The translations under genes and the position numbers were made by a program. Under the pieces are notes generated by a model. The model had not been told where the DNA came from and ran no database searches. It worked only from the letters and a program-made list of their open reading frames with translations. Below are positions 9,294 through 17,638 of a DNA stretch of 64,000 nt, in pieces. The stretch comes from an uncultured Lachnospiraceae bacterium (GTDB lineage: Bacteria > Bacillota > Clostridia > Lachnospirales > Lachnospiraceae): positions 124,001 through 188,000 of the forward strand of contig CANRMA010000001.1 in NCBI GenBank assembly GCA_947631625.1. Reading direction: 5' to 3'. Every line of letters starts with the position of its first letter. Position 1 is the stretch's first letter.

Positions 9294-9772
9294 GGAGTCA
9301 CCTTCTCTCTTGTGTCTTCATATTTTTTCGCAAGAATGGTGCCATGGTCTTTATACTTTTTAAGGATAAAATGAGTCGCTGTACTAAGTACGGCGTCCAG
9401 TGTGGAAAGTTTATCCGATACAAAGCCCGATATCTCTTTTAACGACTTTCCTTCAAGCGTGACCAAAAGATCAAAGCCGCCCGATATAAGATAAACGGAC
9501 GTAACCTCCGGATATTTATATATACGCTCCGCTATGGTGTCAAAACCCTGTCCTCTCTGCGGAGTGACCCTTACTTCTATAAGCGCGGTAACTTTTTCAA
9601 TCGAAGTCTTCTCCCAATCGATAAGCGTATGATAACCACAGATGATACCCTCGCTTTCAAGCGCCGCAAGTTCATTCACTATATCAATCTCTTCAACTCC
9701 CAGAATAACCGCAAGTTCCTTCAAATCGATACGGCTGTTTTTTTCAATGATCGTAAGTATTTTTTCTCTCAT
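9290..9772 (-). CDS. Lrp/AsnC-family transcriptional regulator
   Basis: 160 residues from an ATG at 9772 preceded by GTGGAGG. The in-frame GTG at 9787 overlaps that ribosome site and is rejected. The N-terminal helix-turn-helix (about 1-55) has the Lrp pattern RIDLKELAVILGVEEIDIVNELAALESEGII. The C-terminal RAM ligand-binding domain (about 65-145) contains VTSVYLISGGFDLLVTLEG. It is translationally coupled to the aminotransferase gene. Proteins of this family bind amino acids and are usually autoregulated. Confidence 0.92.
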   Translation of the reverse strand: MREKILTIIEKNSRIDLKELAVILGVEEIDIVNELAALESEGIICGYHTLIDWEKTSIEKVTALIEVRVTPQRGQGFDTIAERIYKYPEVTSVYLISGGFDLLVTLEGKSLKEISGFVSDKLSTLDAVLSTATHFILKKYKDHGTILAKKYEDTREKVTP

Positions 9773-9825
9773 ATAAAAATCCTCCACTATATTTTAACTT
9801 AAATTCATATTCTTAAACAACTGCC

Positions 9826-10815
9826 TTAAATTTTATACAACTGATCCGGCTTGGGCGGCTCCAGAAAACGCCTCTCGTCTTCATTCAAAAGCACCCTGTC
9901 ATTTCCTGCTGTGGTCTTGCCGACGATGACCGCAGGGATTCCCGCTTTCTCAAGCTCCATTACCAACCCCGTACCGTCGTTACAGGTCATAAGTAAACTG
10001 CCCCCTGACATAAGTTCATACGGATTCAGATCATAAAACTCACAAAGCTCAATCGTCTCCTGTCTGACCGGCAGCTTTTTTAAATCTATTTCCAGTCCAA
10101 CGCCCGCTCTGTCTGCAAGTTCCCACAACGCAGCGAATATTCCGCCGCAGGAAACATCATGCATACCGCAGACGCCGGACTTAAGGGCGGTAGCGGCCTC
10201 CGGCGCCACAGACAGATATTGTTCAAAGCCTGCTGCCTCATCTATCATACCAACGGGATATCTGCTACTTAATTCTTCCCTTTTCTCCCTTGCCAGCCTT
10301 ACGGTTCCTTCAAGACCTATCCACTTACTTATTACTACATCCTGCCCGGGCTCTATTTCCCGGTTTTCTTTTATCTGCCGTCCTTCCTTTATTTTACGCT
10401 TTCCGATACCTGTCACTGTAAGAAGCGGCTCGTTTATATCCGGCATGACTTCCGTATGTCCGCCCATTATCTGTACGTTATATCTACCCGCTATATCGTC
10501 GGCCTGCTTCATCATACGCTGCAGCTCTTTTTCTTCGGCACTTTCGGGAAGCGCGGCGGATATCATAACCCCGACAGGCTCCGCCCCGGCTGACGCTATA
10601 TTATTAAGCGCGCGGTGTATGCCGTAACAGGCAACCATATCCGCAGGCGCGCATACCGAATTGGTTGACATAACTATATCATTTTCTCCGCCAAAAGACA
10701 AAACGGCGCAGTCTGTCCCTACACCTGCGCCGCATAAAACCTCTTCTCTTTTGCTCTTTATATTTCTTAAAACGGAACGTATAAGTACATTTTCAGATAT
10801 TTTGCCGTTTCTCAT
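9826..10815 (-). CDS. AIR synthase / HypE-like family protein
   Basis: 329 residues with the PurM/HypE/SelD fold: GVGTDCAVLSFGG (phosphate and metal region near 30-42), a central SAGAEPVGVMIS segment, MGGHTEV and the C-terminal domain with GMHDVSCGGIFAALWELA. It resembles HypE, but no hydrogenase maturation genes are nearby. The HypE C-terminal PRIC cysteine tail is absent (it ends PKPDQLYKI), so carbamoyl dehydration for a hydrogenase is unlikely. It is an ATP-dependent enzyme of unknown substrate, transcribed in the same direction as the Lrp gene and separated from it by 53 bases. Confidence 0.85.
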   Translation of the reverse strand: MRNGKISENVLIRSVLRNIKSKREEVLCGAGVGTDCAVLSFGGENDIVMSTNSVCAPADMVACYGIHRALNNIASAGAEPVGVMISAALPESAEEKELQRMMKQADDIAGRYNVQIMGGHTEVMPDINEPLLTVTGIGKRKIKEGRQIKENREIEPGQDVVISKWIGLEGTVRLAREKREELSSRYPVGMIDEAAGFEQYLSVAPEAATALKSGVCGMHDVSCGGIFAALWELADRAGVGLEIDLKKLPVRQETIELCEFYDLNPYELMSGGSLLMTCNDGTGLVMELEKAGIPAVIVGKTTAGNDRVLLNEDERRFLEPPKPDQLYKI

Positions 10816-10923
10816 TTATGTATCCGCCTGCAATCACGTTATATAAAGTAAAGTTTGTAGATCCAAATACATTATTGCCATAAACAGTTATGTACGCCAT
10901 GAATATAATGACATTTCAATAAC

Positions 10924-12564
10924 TTACGGCGCGGTTTCATCGGGAACCGGAGCCGCGGGCTGTTGCGCCGCATCTCCCGTCGGCTGAGGCTGCGCCGGAT
11001 CTCCCGCTGCCGCTGCTTCGGCTGCCTGCTGTTGCGCTGCTGCCGCTGCCGCCGCCTGCTGCGCCGCAACTGTGGCATTTAACGCTTCCTGTGCCGCTGC
11101 AGCATCGGCGGTTGCCTGATAAGCGCCCGCCACAGCCTTTACCTGATCTATACTGTTGCTTGCGACCGCTGCCATGATCGTATTGTATACATTGGGATCG
11201 GCTGTCGCTATCCCTACGGTCGCGCTTCTGGGCGCTTTATTATATGTACTGCTGTTAACCTGCTCCCTGCTGACCTCAACACCGTCAACGGTAACTACTT
11301 TCCATAACTGCGCCTTATATCCTATATGCGCGGACTGTACCGAACAATAGCCTACCGGCAGTGATGGATTGGTATAAATAACTTCCGTATCGGGTACATT
11401 GGTTTCAAGCACCTTACTCTCAAAAGCCACCTCTCTGTTACTGTCTCTGGTCTCCACACCGTATATTGTAAAAGTAATATGCTTATCCGATGATGTGGTA
11501 CCTTCTATATATATCGGATAATCCGTACTGTTGACAAATTTAAAATCTTTGCCGGAGGACTCTGCTATCGCCGCATCAGCGGACGGATCAACATAAGTAA
11601 CTATCATTGAATGGTTATATCTCTGCGTCACATCCAGTTCAGCTCTAAGGACCGCGTTATACAAAGTTGTAGACACCTGACAGATACCGCCGCCAAGACT
11701 GTCAACCACCTGACCGTTTAAATATGAGCCTGCCATATAATATCCGTTTTCCTCCGTAAACGGTGAAACAGCCTCATATGCCGAAAATTCATCTCCCGGA
11801 TAAAGCGTAGCGCCGTCTATAAGCCTGCAGCCGTTGCTGACATTCTTACTTCTCGAAGCTCCGGAGGTCGAATAACTCGTCGTAAAAGTTCCCAGAACAT
11901 CTTTAACTTTCAAAAGCTCTTCCTTGCTTCCTCTGGGCTCAACTATTTCAACTACCAGATCGATATCCGATCCGGAACCGTTCCATTCATTTACAAGATA
12001 ATCATATACCGCATCCGCAGAAGCATCAACGTCAACCATAACGCCTGACTTACCCTCGGTAATCTCAAAGACGCCGTTTACTCTTTTCAAAGAAGTATCT
12101 TCAGCCGGTTGGTTATATTCGGCGCTTCGCTCTTCTATAATGGATTTAATCTTGCTTTTATCAAAATCAAATTCGATATCATAAACTTTATTGGAATGTT
12201 CAAGGTCTTTAAGCGCTTTATAGCACTGTACAATATTGCCCTTTTTCCCAAGACTCGCGGCCTCATCAATTATTTCTTTGTTTTTCCATTTAAGCCCGAG
12301 TTCTTCCGCCGTGACTACTATAGCGCTGTCGTCTACCGCATGAAGCGTCAGTTCCTCATCCGCAAATGAGTTTACATAACTCTCAACCTTATCCTTTGCT
12401 TCCGACGTAGTCAGGCCTGAAAGATTTATATCTTCGGCATAAATCCCGTTCTCGATCTTTTCATCATTTTTTCCCGCAGCACACACATTTAGGCTCAGTC
12501 CGCCCATGCAGACGCCGCTTAATAATGCAATTGTCAAAAGTCTCTTTTTCCACACATTTTTCAT
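10924..12564 (-). CDS. secreted VanW-family wall protein with peptidoglycan-binding and G5-like domains
   Basis: 546 residues. A signal peptide (about 1-29, ending near NVCAAG) is followed by a YoaR-like peptidoglycan-binding domain (about 40-190), the VanW domain (about 225-365; FTTSYSTSGASRSKNV, GGGICQVSTTLYNAVL), a G5-like domain (about 370-445) and a 90-residue Ala/Gln/Pro-rich tail that probably spans the wall. VanW proteins are widespread surface proteins of unsettled function. The ribosome site is AGAGGCGGG. A 35-residue membrane ORF ends 102 bases upstream on the same strand with no obvious terminator between them, so the two may share a transcript. Confidence 0.9.
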   Translation of the reverse strand: MKNVWKKRLLTIALLSGVCMGGLSLNVCAAGKNDEKIENGIYAEDINLSGLTTSEAKDKVESYVNSFADEELTLHAVDDSAIVVTAEELGLKWKNKEIIDEAASLGKKGNIVQCYKALKDLEHSNKVYDIEFDFDKSKIKSIIEERSAEYNQPAEDTSLKRVNGVFEITEGKSGVMVDVDASADAVYDYLVNEWNGSGSDIDLVVEIVEPRGSKEELLKVKDVLGTFTTSYSTSGASRSKNVSNGCRLIDGATLYPGDEFSAYEAVSPFTEENGYYMAGSYLNGQVVDSLGGGICQVSTTLYNAVLRAELDVTQRYNHSMIVTYVDPSADAAIAESSGKDFKFVNSTDYPIYIEGTTSSDKHITFTIYGVETRDSNREVAFESKVLETNVPDTEVIYTNPSLPVGYCSVQSAHIGYKAQLWKVVTVDGVEVSREQVNSSTYNKAPRSATVGIATADPNVYNTIMAAVASNSIDQVKAVAGAYQATADAAAAQEALNATVAAQQAAAAAAAQQQAAEAAAAGDPAQPQPTGDAAQQPAAPVPDETAP

Positions 12565-12666
12565 AATGATCCCGCCTCTCCCAACTTCCTGCTCCCATAT
12601 CTGTCCGTTATCCGCTCCATTGCCTTAACCGGAAAAATATGATAAACTTACTATTGCCATGCAGTG

Positions 12667-12774
12667 TTATACGGCTACACTTATCAACAACGGCACTACC
12701 ATTGCCAGTATAAGCACCGCTATTATAATGGCAGAAATGATCTGCCTTGATCGTTTATTATGCCAAGAAAACAT
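12667..12774 (-). CDS. 35-residue single-pass membrane protein (small ORF)
   Basis: The peptide begins MFSWHNKRSRQ and continues as a single hydrophobic helix to VPLLISVAV before TAA, giving a basic N-terminus and one membrane segment. AGGGAGG lies nine bases before the ATG. A near-consensus promoter (TTGTCA, 17 bases, TATAAT) sits 30-60 bases upstream. The layout resembles small Firmicute membrane peptides such as Prli42, the stressosome anchor, but homology was not tested. The partner and role are unknown. It is too short for most gene callers. Confidence 0.65.
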   Translation of the reverse strand: MFSWHNKRSRQIISAIIIAVLILAMVVPLLISVAV

Positions 12775-12804
12775 ACCCGCAAACCTCCCTTATTCTGAAA
12801 GGAT

Positions 12805-12833
12805 ATTATATATGATTTTTCCGATTTTGACAA
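12805..12833 (-). promoter_or_regulatory. sigma-A-type promoter for the 35-residue ORF
   Basis: Reading the minus strand, TTGTCA (12828-12833) and TATAAT (12805-12810) are separated by exactly 17 bases. The expected start of transcription is near 12798, a few bases before the AGGGAGG site at 12784-12790. The promoter overlaps the start codon and first codons of the divergent gene at 12812, so the two may interfere. Confidence 0.7.
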
Positions 12834-13420
12834 GTTGTATCATATTTATTATATGGCTCAGTTACGAAATTTCCAAAAGCAGGCGCAAAGATGAAGCCCC
12901 CATCAAAGAATTCTGGGCTAAAGAGCGCCTCGCCAACAATACACAGAAAAAACCGCTCGATGATATTGATTATATCACGATACCTATTGAGAAACTGCCT
13001 GTGGATATACTTGCTGACGATCCGCAGATAAGCGAATATCTGGATATCCTTCACTCATTAAGCGAAACTCCCATAGCCAATTTCACAGGTATAAGCAATA
13101 CTGACTTAAAATTAAAATACGGCGCGCCCAACCTCGACTTACTTTCAAGATATGACCAGAGTTACACCGTTCTTGCCAGAACTCTCAACAAATGGGCCGA
13201 ATACCTCTACGACAAAGATTATGTAAAGGAAGCCCGTCAGGTCCTGGAATTCGCAGTATCCACCAAAACCGACATCAGCGCTTCCTACAGACTGCTGTGC
13301 AAAATATACAGGGAAGAGCGATCTCCCGAAAAGATAAAGGAACTCTACCCCATTGCAGACTCAATAACTTCCGCCACCCAAAAAACTATCGTCCGTATTC
13401 TTCAAGAATCCGAGCTATAA
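12812..13420 (+). CDS. membrane-anchored protein with TPR-like C-terminus, function unknown
   Basis: 202 residues from an ATG with AAGG about nine bases upstream; an in-frame ATG at 12659 is rejected because it runs through the opposite-strand small ORF. An N-terminal membrane helix (MIFPILTSCIIFIIWL) is followed by a charged region. A helical C-terminal half (about 110-200; YTVLARTLNKWAEYLYDKDYVKEARQ, ASYRLLCKIYREE) looks like tetratricopeptide repeats. It is probably inner-membrane, facing the cytosol. I do not recognise the family. Its 3' end overlaps the convergent exonuclease gene by 35 bases. Confidence 0.75.
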   Translation: MIFPILTSCIIFIIWLSYEISKSRRKDEAPIKEFWAKERLANNTQKKPLDDIDYITIPIEKLPVDILADDPQISEYLDILHSLSETPIANFTGISNTDLKLKYGAPNLDLLSRYDQSYTVLARTLNKWAEYLYDKDYVKEARQVLEFAVSTKTDISASYRLLCKIYREERSPEKIKELYPIADSITSATQKTIVRILQESEL

Positions 13421-14087
13421 TGCGGCTTGCCTCGCTGCGGGTAAGCTTTTCCACATTATACTCTGTTTTTATTTTATGCTTGTCCACCAATTTATATAAC
13501 TGTTCTTTTTGCGGTATTGTTATAGGCGTATCCCTTTTTACATTATATGACAGTAGTGTCGGTTTAAATTCATCTTCATGTCCTTCATAAAAAAGTTCTG
13601 TAAGTTTATTGTATAACCTTATCGTCGCTTCCGCATCGGCAAGAGCTCTGTGAGCGCTATGCTCTATTTCAAAATGCCTGCACAAAAATTCCAGACTGCG
13701 GCTCTCCAGTTCCGGAAGAAACTTTCTTGCTATCTTAAGCGTATCAATACCAAATTTTTCAAACTTAAACCTTTGATCTATGGCCGCCTTTTTCACGAAA
13801 GAATAATCAAAGCGAACGCTGTGCCCAAGCAATATGTCATCTCCTATAAAATCAAGCAGTCCGGGCAGTATGTCTGTAATCTCCGGAGCATTTACAAGCT
13901 TATCATCAGTTATGCCGGTCAACTCAACGATCCGCTCTTCCAACGTTCTCTGCGGATTTACAAATGTTTCCATTCTTCCGGTAATTTCTCCGTTTTTTAC
14001 TTTAACTGCTCCTACTTCTATAATTTTATCACGTTTTGGGTCCAGACCTGTAGTTTCCAGATCCAGACAAACATATGAATCGGTCAT
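13386..14087 (-). CDS. DnaQ-like 3'-5' exonuclease (DEDDh)
   Basis: 233 residues. Exonuclease motifs are in order: ExoI CLDLETTGLDP near residue 8, ExoII GHSVRFDYSFV near 97, and ExoIII HRALADAEAT near 145, giving the D-E-D-D residues and the catalytic histidine. About 60 extra C-terminal residues (KRDTPITIPQKEQLYKL) form an additional helical tail. It resembles the PolC/epsilon exonuclease group and stand-alone exonucleases used in DNA repair. It may be co-transcribed with the nth gene upstream (85-base gap). Confidence 0.9.
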   Translation of the reverse strand: MTDSYVCLDLETTGLDPKRDKIIEVGAVKVKNGEITGRMETFVNPQRTLEERIVELTGITDDKLVNAPEITDILPGLLDFIGDDILLGHSVRFDYSFVKKAAIDQRFKFEKFGIDTLKIARKFLPELESRSLEFLCRHFEIEHSAHRALADAEATIRLYNKLTELFYEGHEDEFKPTLLSYNVKRDTPITIPQKEQLYKLVDKHKIKTEYNVEKLTRSEASRIIARILEEYGR

Positions 14088-14172
14088 CCATTCGCCCCGT
14101 TTTAATTTTTTCCTTCATGGCTTCGTTCCAACAATTTCTTTTATGCCTTTGCCTTAACTGCTTTTTCAGTTT

Positions 14173-14811
14173 TCACGCTTTATTCCGTTTCTTATAATCG
14201 GCGCAATGCTCCTTTAAAAAGCACTCACTGCATTTAGGCGTCGGAGCTTTACATATCTGACGCCCCAACGTTATTATCTGAATATTCCATAAGATCCAGT
14301 GATCCTTCGGGAGAACCTTCATAAGCTCCATTTCAACCTTAACCGGATCGTCCTCTTTGGTAAGCCCAAGCTTCTTGGATATTCTTTTTACATGCGTATC
14401 CACAACGACGCTTGGCTCATGAAAAATATTTCCTCTTATTACATTGGCCGTTTTGCGTCCGACGCCCGGAAGCGACGTCAGCTCTTCTATGGAGCGGGGC
14501 ACTTCGCCGCCGAATTTATCGCGAAGATCCTTACAGCAGGCAATAATGTTTTTGGCCTTATTATGATAAAAGCCTGTGGAATGTATATCATTTTCAAGCT
14601 CTTTTAAATCGGCATTGGCAAAATCATCTATACAAGTATACTTTTTAAAAAGATCTTCCGTAACAATATTTACCCTCGCGTCCGTACATTGCGCGCTGAG
14701 TATGGTTGCGATCAAAAGCTGCCACGCATTATCATGATGCAGATAACATACATAATCCGTACCGTAATGCTCGTCCAACAAGTCAAGTATTGCTTTAAGA
14801 TTTTTAGTCAT
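14173..14811 (-). CDS. nth: endonuclease III
   Basis: 212 residues, typical of Nth, the bifunctional DNA glycosylase/AP lyase for oxidised pyrimidines. The helix-hairpin-helix is at ELTSLPGVGRKTANV with the catalytic lysine (GRKTA) near 118. The catalytic aspartate is in VVDTHVKRISKKLGL near 137. The iron-sulfur cluster cysteines follow the C-x6-C-x2-C-x5-C spacing in CKAPTPKCSECFLKEHC near 187-203. The ribosome site is AAGGAGA. It is a base-excision-repair gene that groups with the exonuclease downstream. Confidence 0.96.
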   Translation of the reverse strand: MTKNLKAILDLLDEHYGTDYVCYLHHDNAWQLLIATILSAQCTDARVNIVTEDLFKKYTCIDDFANADLKELENDIHSTGFYHNKAKNIIACCKDLRDKFGGEVPRSIEELTSLPGVGRKTANVIRGNIFHEPSVVVDTHVKRISKKLGLTKEDDPVKVEMELMKVLPKDHWILWNIQIITLGRQICKAPTPKCSECFLKEHCADYKKRNKA

Positions 14812-14864
14812 TTGTACATCCGTCTCCTTACATCATCTTTGTCCCGGATAACCGGCAATGCCGA

Positions 14865-16688
14865 TCATATCCCAATAAAGTCGTCTATCACCACAAATCT
14901 CGCGGCATGTGTCACGGGACTGCGTTCACTGTAATCAAAAAGCACCATATACGGTTTATCTGACCTTTTTACGCGCTGACATAAATCTTCTTCCCAGACC
15001 GGATAATCAAAAACCTCCATATGCGTCATCCTTGAAATCTGTTTGACGTCATATCCCCGATAAGAAGGCAGATAAATTCTGTCTCTTTCTTCTTTTTCAT
15101 AAAAATCGTGTATATGCCGCTTATATATTGTTAAATCTTTAACAAACTCAGGTCTGCTCTTGGCATTTTCTCTCAGATAAAGGTCAAAGGTCAGGAGCTG
15201 ACTGTACAACTCTTTACTTTCAGAAATCTCCCTGCCCGATCCTTCATCTTTTAACGCTTCGCTATTTGTAATCGACCTGTCTTCCCGCGCCTTGCGCATG
15301 GCAAAATCAAGCAGTGCCTGATAACGGTAAATTCTTGACGGAGTCATAAGCATATACCCGTTATCCCGGTAAAACCGGGCAAGCTGCTCATACATTTCAA
15401 AGGCGCTGTCAAATGCGCTCTGCAGAACCGGCAATGTATATACAAACTGACTGCTGTTATAATAGATTTCAAGCATATCTTCCACCATCTTAAGCCCGAT
15501 CAGTTTGTCATAAGTCAGCCATTTGGTGGAAAGGACTTCGTACGGCGGCATATCAGTGTAATTCAGACCGTAATCCTTTGCCTTTTCGTACATATATGAG
15601 CCTTTTAATACTTTTAAAAAGCCAAGCTGAAGTTCATTCGGCTGCATCGCGTATACTTCATTAAAAGAACGGACAAAACTCTCATAATCTTCAAAAGGAA
15701 GCCCGGCTATCAGATCAAGATGAATATGAATATTACGGTTTTTGACAAGTTTCCCCACATTCTTTTTAAGTCTGTACATATCGCTTATACGCCGTATTTC
15801 TCTAAGTGTATCGGGATTGGTGGTCTGCACGCCTATCTCCAACTGTATAAGTCCTGCCCGCATAGAGGACAATACTTCTATTTCGTCATCATCAAGTATA
15901 TCCGCGGCAATCTCAAAATGAAAATTTGTGACACCATTGTCATTTTTTAGCAAAAACTTCCATATTTCCAGTGCATGCTCTTTATTGCAATTAAATGTAC
16001 GGTCTACAAATTTAACCTGCTTAACCTTTTTGTCCAAAAAAAATTTAAGCTCTCTTTTAACTACGGATATATCCCTGAATCTCACAGTTTTATCAATTGA
16101 CGAAAGACAGTAGCTGCATCGGTATGGACAGCCGCGGCTGCTTTCATAATAGATTATCCGGTTCCCGAACGACTCCATATCGTCATATAAAAAAGGCAGC
16201 TTCGATATATCCACAGGCAGCCTTGGCCCGGTAAAAACAACCTCCTCGCCATCCCTATATGCAATACCGTCTATATCATATATTTCTCTCTTTTCCCCAT
16301 TACAGTAACGTTGCGCCAACTGCCGAAAAGTCTCTTCGCCTTCTCCTATCATTACTCCCTTAAGCATTTGATAATTTTTTAACAATGTATCGGCGTCATT
16401 GGAGGCTTCCGGCCCGCCAAGCCAGATGTCCGCATCGTTTAAAACTTTCGGCAGCTCATTTATAAGCTGCTTAATTATATCGATATTCCAGATATAACAT
16501 GAAAATGCTATGACATCGGGTTTTCTGCAATATATATCGGCCAATATCTCTTCTGTTTTATTATTGATGGTATATTCGGCAATTTCAATGTATGGCCGAA
16601 CTACCTCTCCCGCATATGCACTGAGACTGTACAGCGCAGGATTTGAATGTATGAATTTGGCATTAACAGCTGCAAGAAGGATCTTCAT
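14865..16688 (-). CDS. B12-binding domain-containing radical SAM protein (DUF4080 type)
   Basis: 607 residues. The N-terminal cobalamin-binding-like region (about 1-135) contains DVIAFSCYIWNID and WLGGPEAS. The radical SAM domain (about 180-400) has the cluster motif CPYRCSYC near residue 190 and LDLIAGLPFEDY. A long helical C-terminal domain (about 420-600) fits DUF4080. The reaction is unknown. The canonical cobalamin-binding histidine motif (DxHxxG) is not evident, as in many members of this group. The ribosome site GGAGAAG precedes the ATG. No neighbour suggests a pathway. Confidence 0.9.
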   Translation of the reverse strand: MKILLAAVNAKFIHSNPALYSLSAYAGEVVRPYIEIAEYTINNKTEEILADIYCRKPDVIAFSCYIWNIDIIKQLINELPKVLNDADIWLGGPEASNDADTLLKNYQMLKGVMIGEGEETFRQLAQRYCNGEKREIYDIDGIAYRDGEEVVFTGPRLPVDISKLPFLYDDMESFGNRIIYYESSRGCPYRCSYCLSSIDKTVRFRDISVVKRELKFFLDKKVKQVKFVDRTFNCNKEHALEIWKFLLKNDNGVTNFHFEIAADILDDDEIEVLSSMRAGLIQLEIGVQTTNPDTLREIRRISDMYRLKKNVGKLVKNRNIHIHLDLIAGLPFEDYESFVRSFNEVYAMQPNELQLGFLKVLKGSYMYEKAKDYGLNYTDMPPYEVLSTKWLTYDKLIGLKMVEDMLEIYYNSSQFVYTLPVLQSAFDSAFEMYEQLARFYRDNGYMLMTPSRIYRYQALLDFAMRKAREDRSITNSEALKDEGSGREISESKELYSQLLTFDLYLRENAKSRPEFVKDLTIYKRHIHDFYEKEERDRIYLPSYRGYDVKQISRMTHMEVFDYPVWEEDLCQRVKRSDKPYMVLFDYSERSPVTHAARFVVIDDFIGI

Positions 16689-17136
16689 GTGGACTTCTCC
16701 GTTGAAACCGCAGACGGTTTATATTTTATATAGCACGATCCGATAGATACAGATTGCGTAACTTATCCGGACAATGCCATGCTTACACCTCGTATAACCC
16801 ATCTGAACAATTCCATATTGACGTGTCGTATAACTTATCTGAATAATACTATATTTAAGCCCGTTTTACAATATTCACATTTAAAAATTGTACAAAACCA
16901 AATTTTACACTACTTAACCATAATGTGGAAATATTGAATTAATATTTTACTCTTTATGCAGTTGTCAAGTGATAATTTTGCTTAATTAAATGCTTTTTTT
17001 ACCTTTAGACCACATTTTAATATTCAATATTAAATAGCCTGAAGATCCGGAAAATATTCCATGTTTAATGAACTTATATATAATTGGAATTTTTACCACC
17101 GAAAAAAGGACTACAATATAAGAAAGGAAGTTACAA
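16689..17136. other. 448-base gene-free stretch with a degenerate 36-bp triplicate
   Basis: The stretch separates the divergent radical SAM and XRE genes. Bases 16756-16861 hold three degenerate tandem copies of a unit of about 36 bp starting near 16756, 16791 and 16827 (shared core CGTATAACTTATCTGAA). The remainder is A/T-rich. No riboswitch or small gene was recognised. Confidence 0.6.
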
Positions 17137-17484
17137 ATGAACACACGAATAAGAGAATTGCGATTGGAAAAAAATCTGACTCAGAAAGCCCTGGGAGAAC
17201 ATCTGGGCGCTACCCAGTCTATGCTGAGTAAAATCGAATGCGGTTTTAGCGTTCCGGATGCAATACTTTTGTTAAATTTATCACAATTTTTCAATGTATC
17301 TACAGACTACATTCTCTGTCTGACGAAAACACGGATAAACGCAGATTCCCTGTTGGCTGAAAATATTCATAATTTCAAAAAATATCAACGGCTTATTTCC
17401 CTATACCAAAAAATGAATATCAGACAGCAGCAGGACTGTTTTACATTTATCTGCAGTATGCTCGGAATTTCCGAGGATATATAA
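17137..17484 (+). CDS. XRE-family helix-turn-helix regulator
   Basis: 115 residues. The N-terminal Cro/CI-type domain (about 3-62) has the pattern TRIRELRLEKNLTQKALGEHLGATQSMLSKIECG, followed by PDAILLLNLSQFFNVSTDYIL. The C-terminal 45 residues are helical and may mediate dimerisation. The ribosome site AAAGGAAG is about seven bases before the ATG. It is a monocistronic gene with a clear terminator 80 bases downstream. The target genes are unknown; neither neighbour is obviously linked. Confidence 0.9.
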   Translation: MNTRIRELRLEKNLTQKALGEHLGATQSMLSKIECGFSVPDAILLLNLSQFFNVSTDYILCLTKTRINADSLLAENIHNFKKYQRLISLYQKMNIRQQQDCFTFICSMLGISEDI

Positions 17485-17564
17485 CAACGTGACTGTAATC
17501 ATCAGCATTTCTACAGATAATATCTATCTGTTTTGCGTAACTAGAATTGCGTGTCTATAATAAG

Positions 17565-17612
17565 AGGTATTCCATAGGTCTTACAATGCTTATGGAATAC
17601 CTTCTTTCTTTT
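17565..17612 (+). terminator. Rho-independent terminator after the XRE gene
   Basis: A perfect 12-bp stem (AGGTATTCCATA / TATGGAATACCT at 17565-17576 and 17591-17602) with a 14-base loop is followed by TCTTTCTTTT. It terminates the XRE transcript. The same stem could stop galT transcripts arriving from the other side, although the T-tract there is weak. Confidence 0.85.
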
Positions 17613-17638
17613 GATCTGTTGATATCTGCCCTCGGAAT

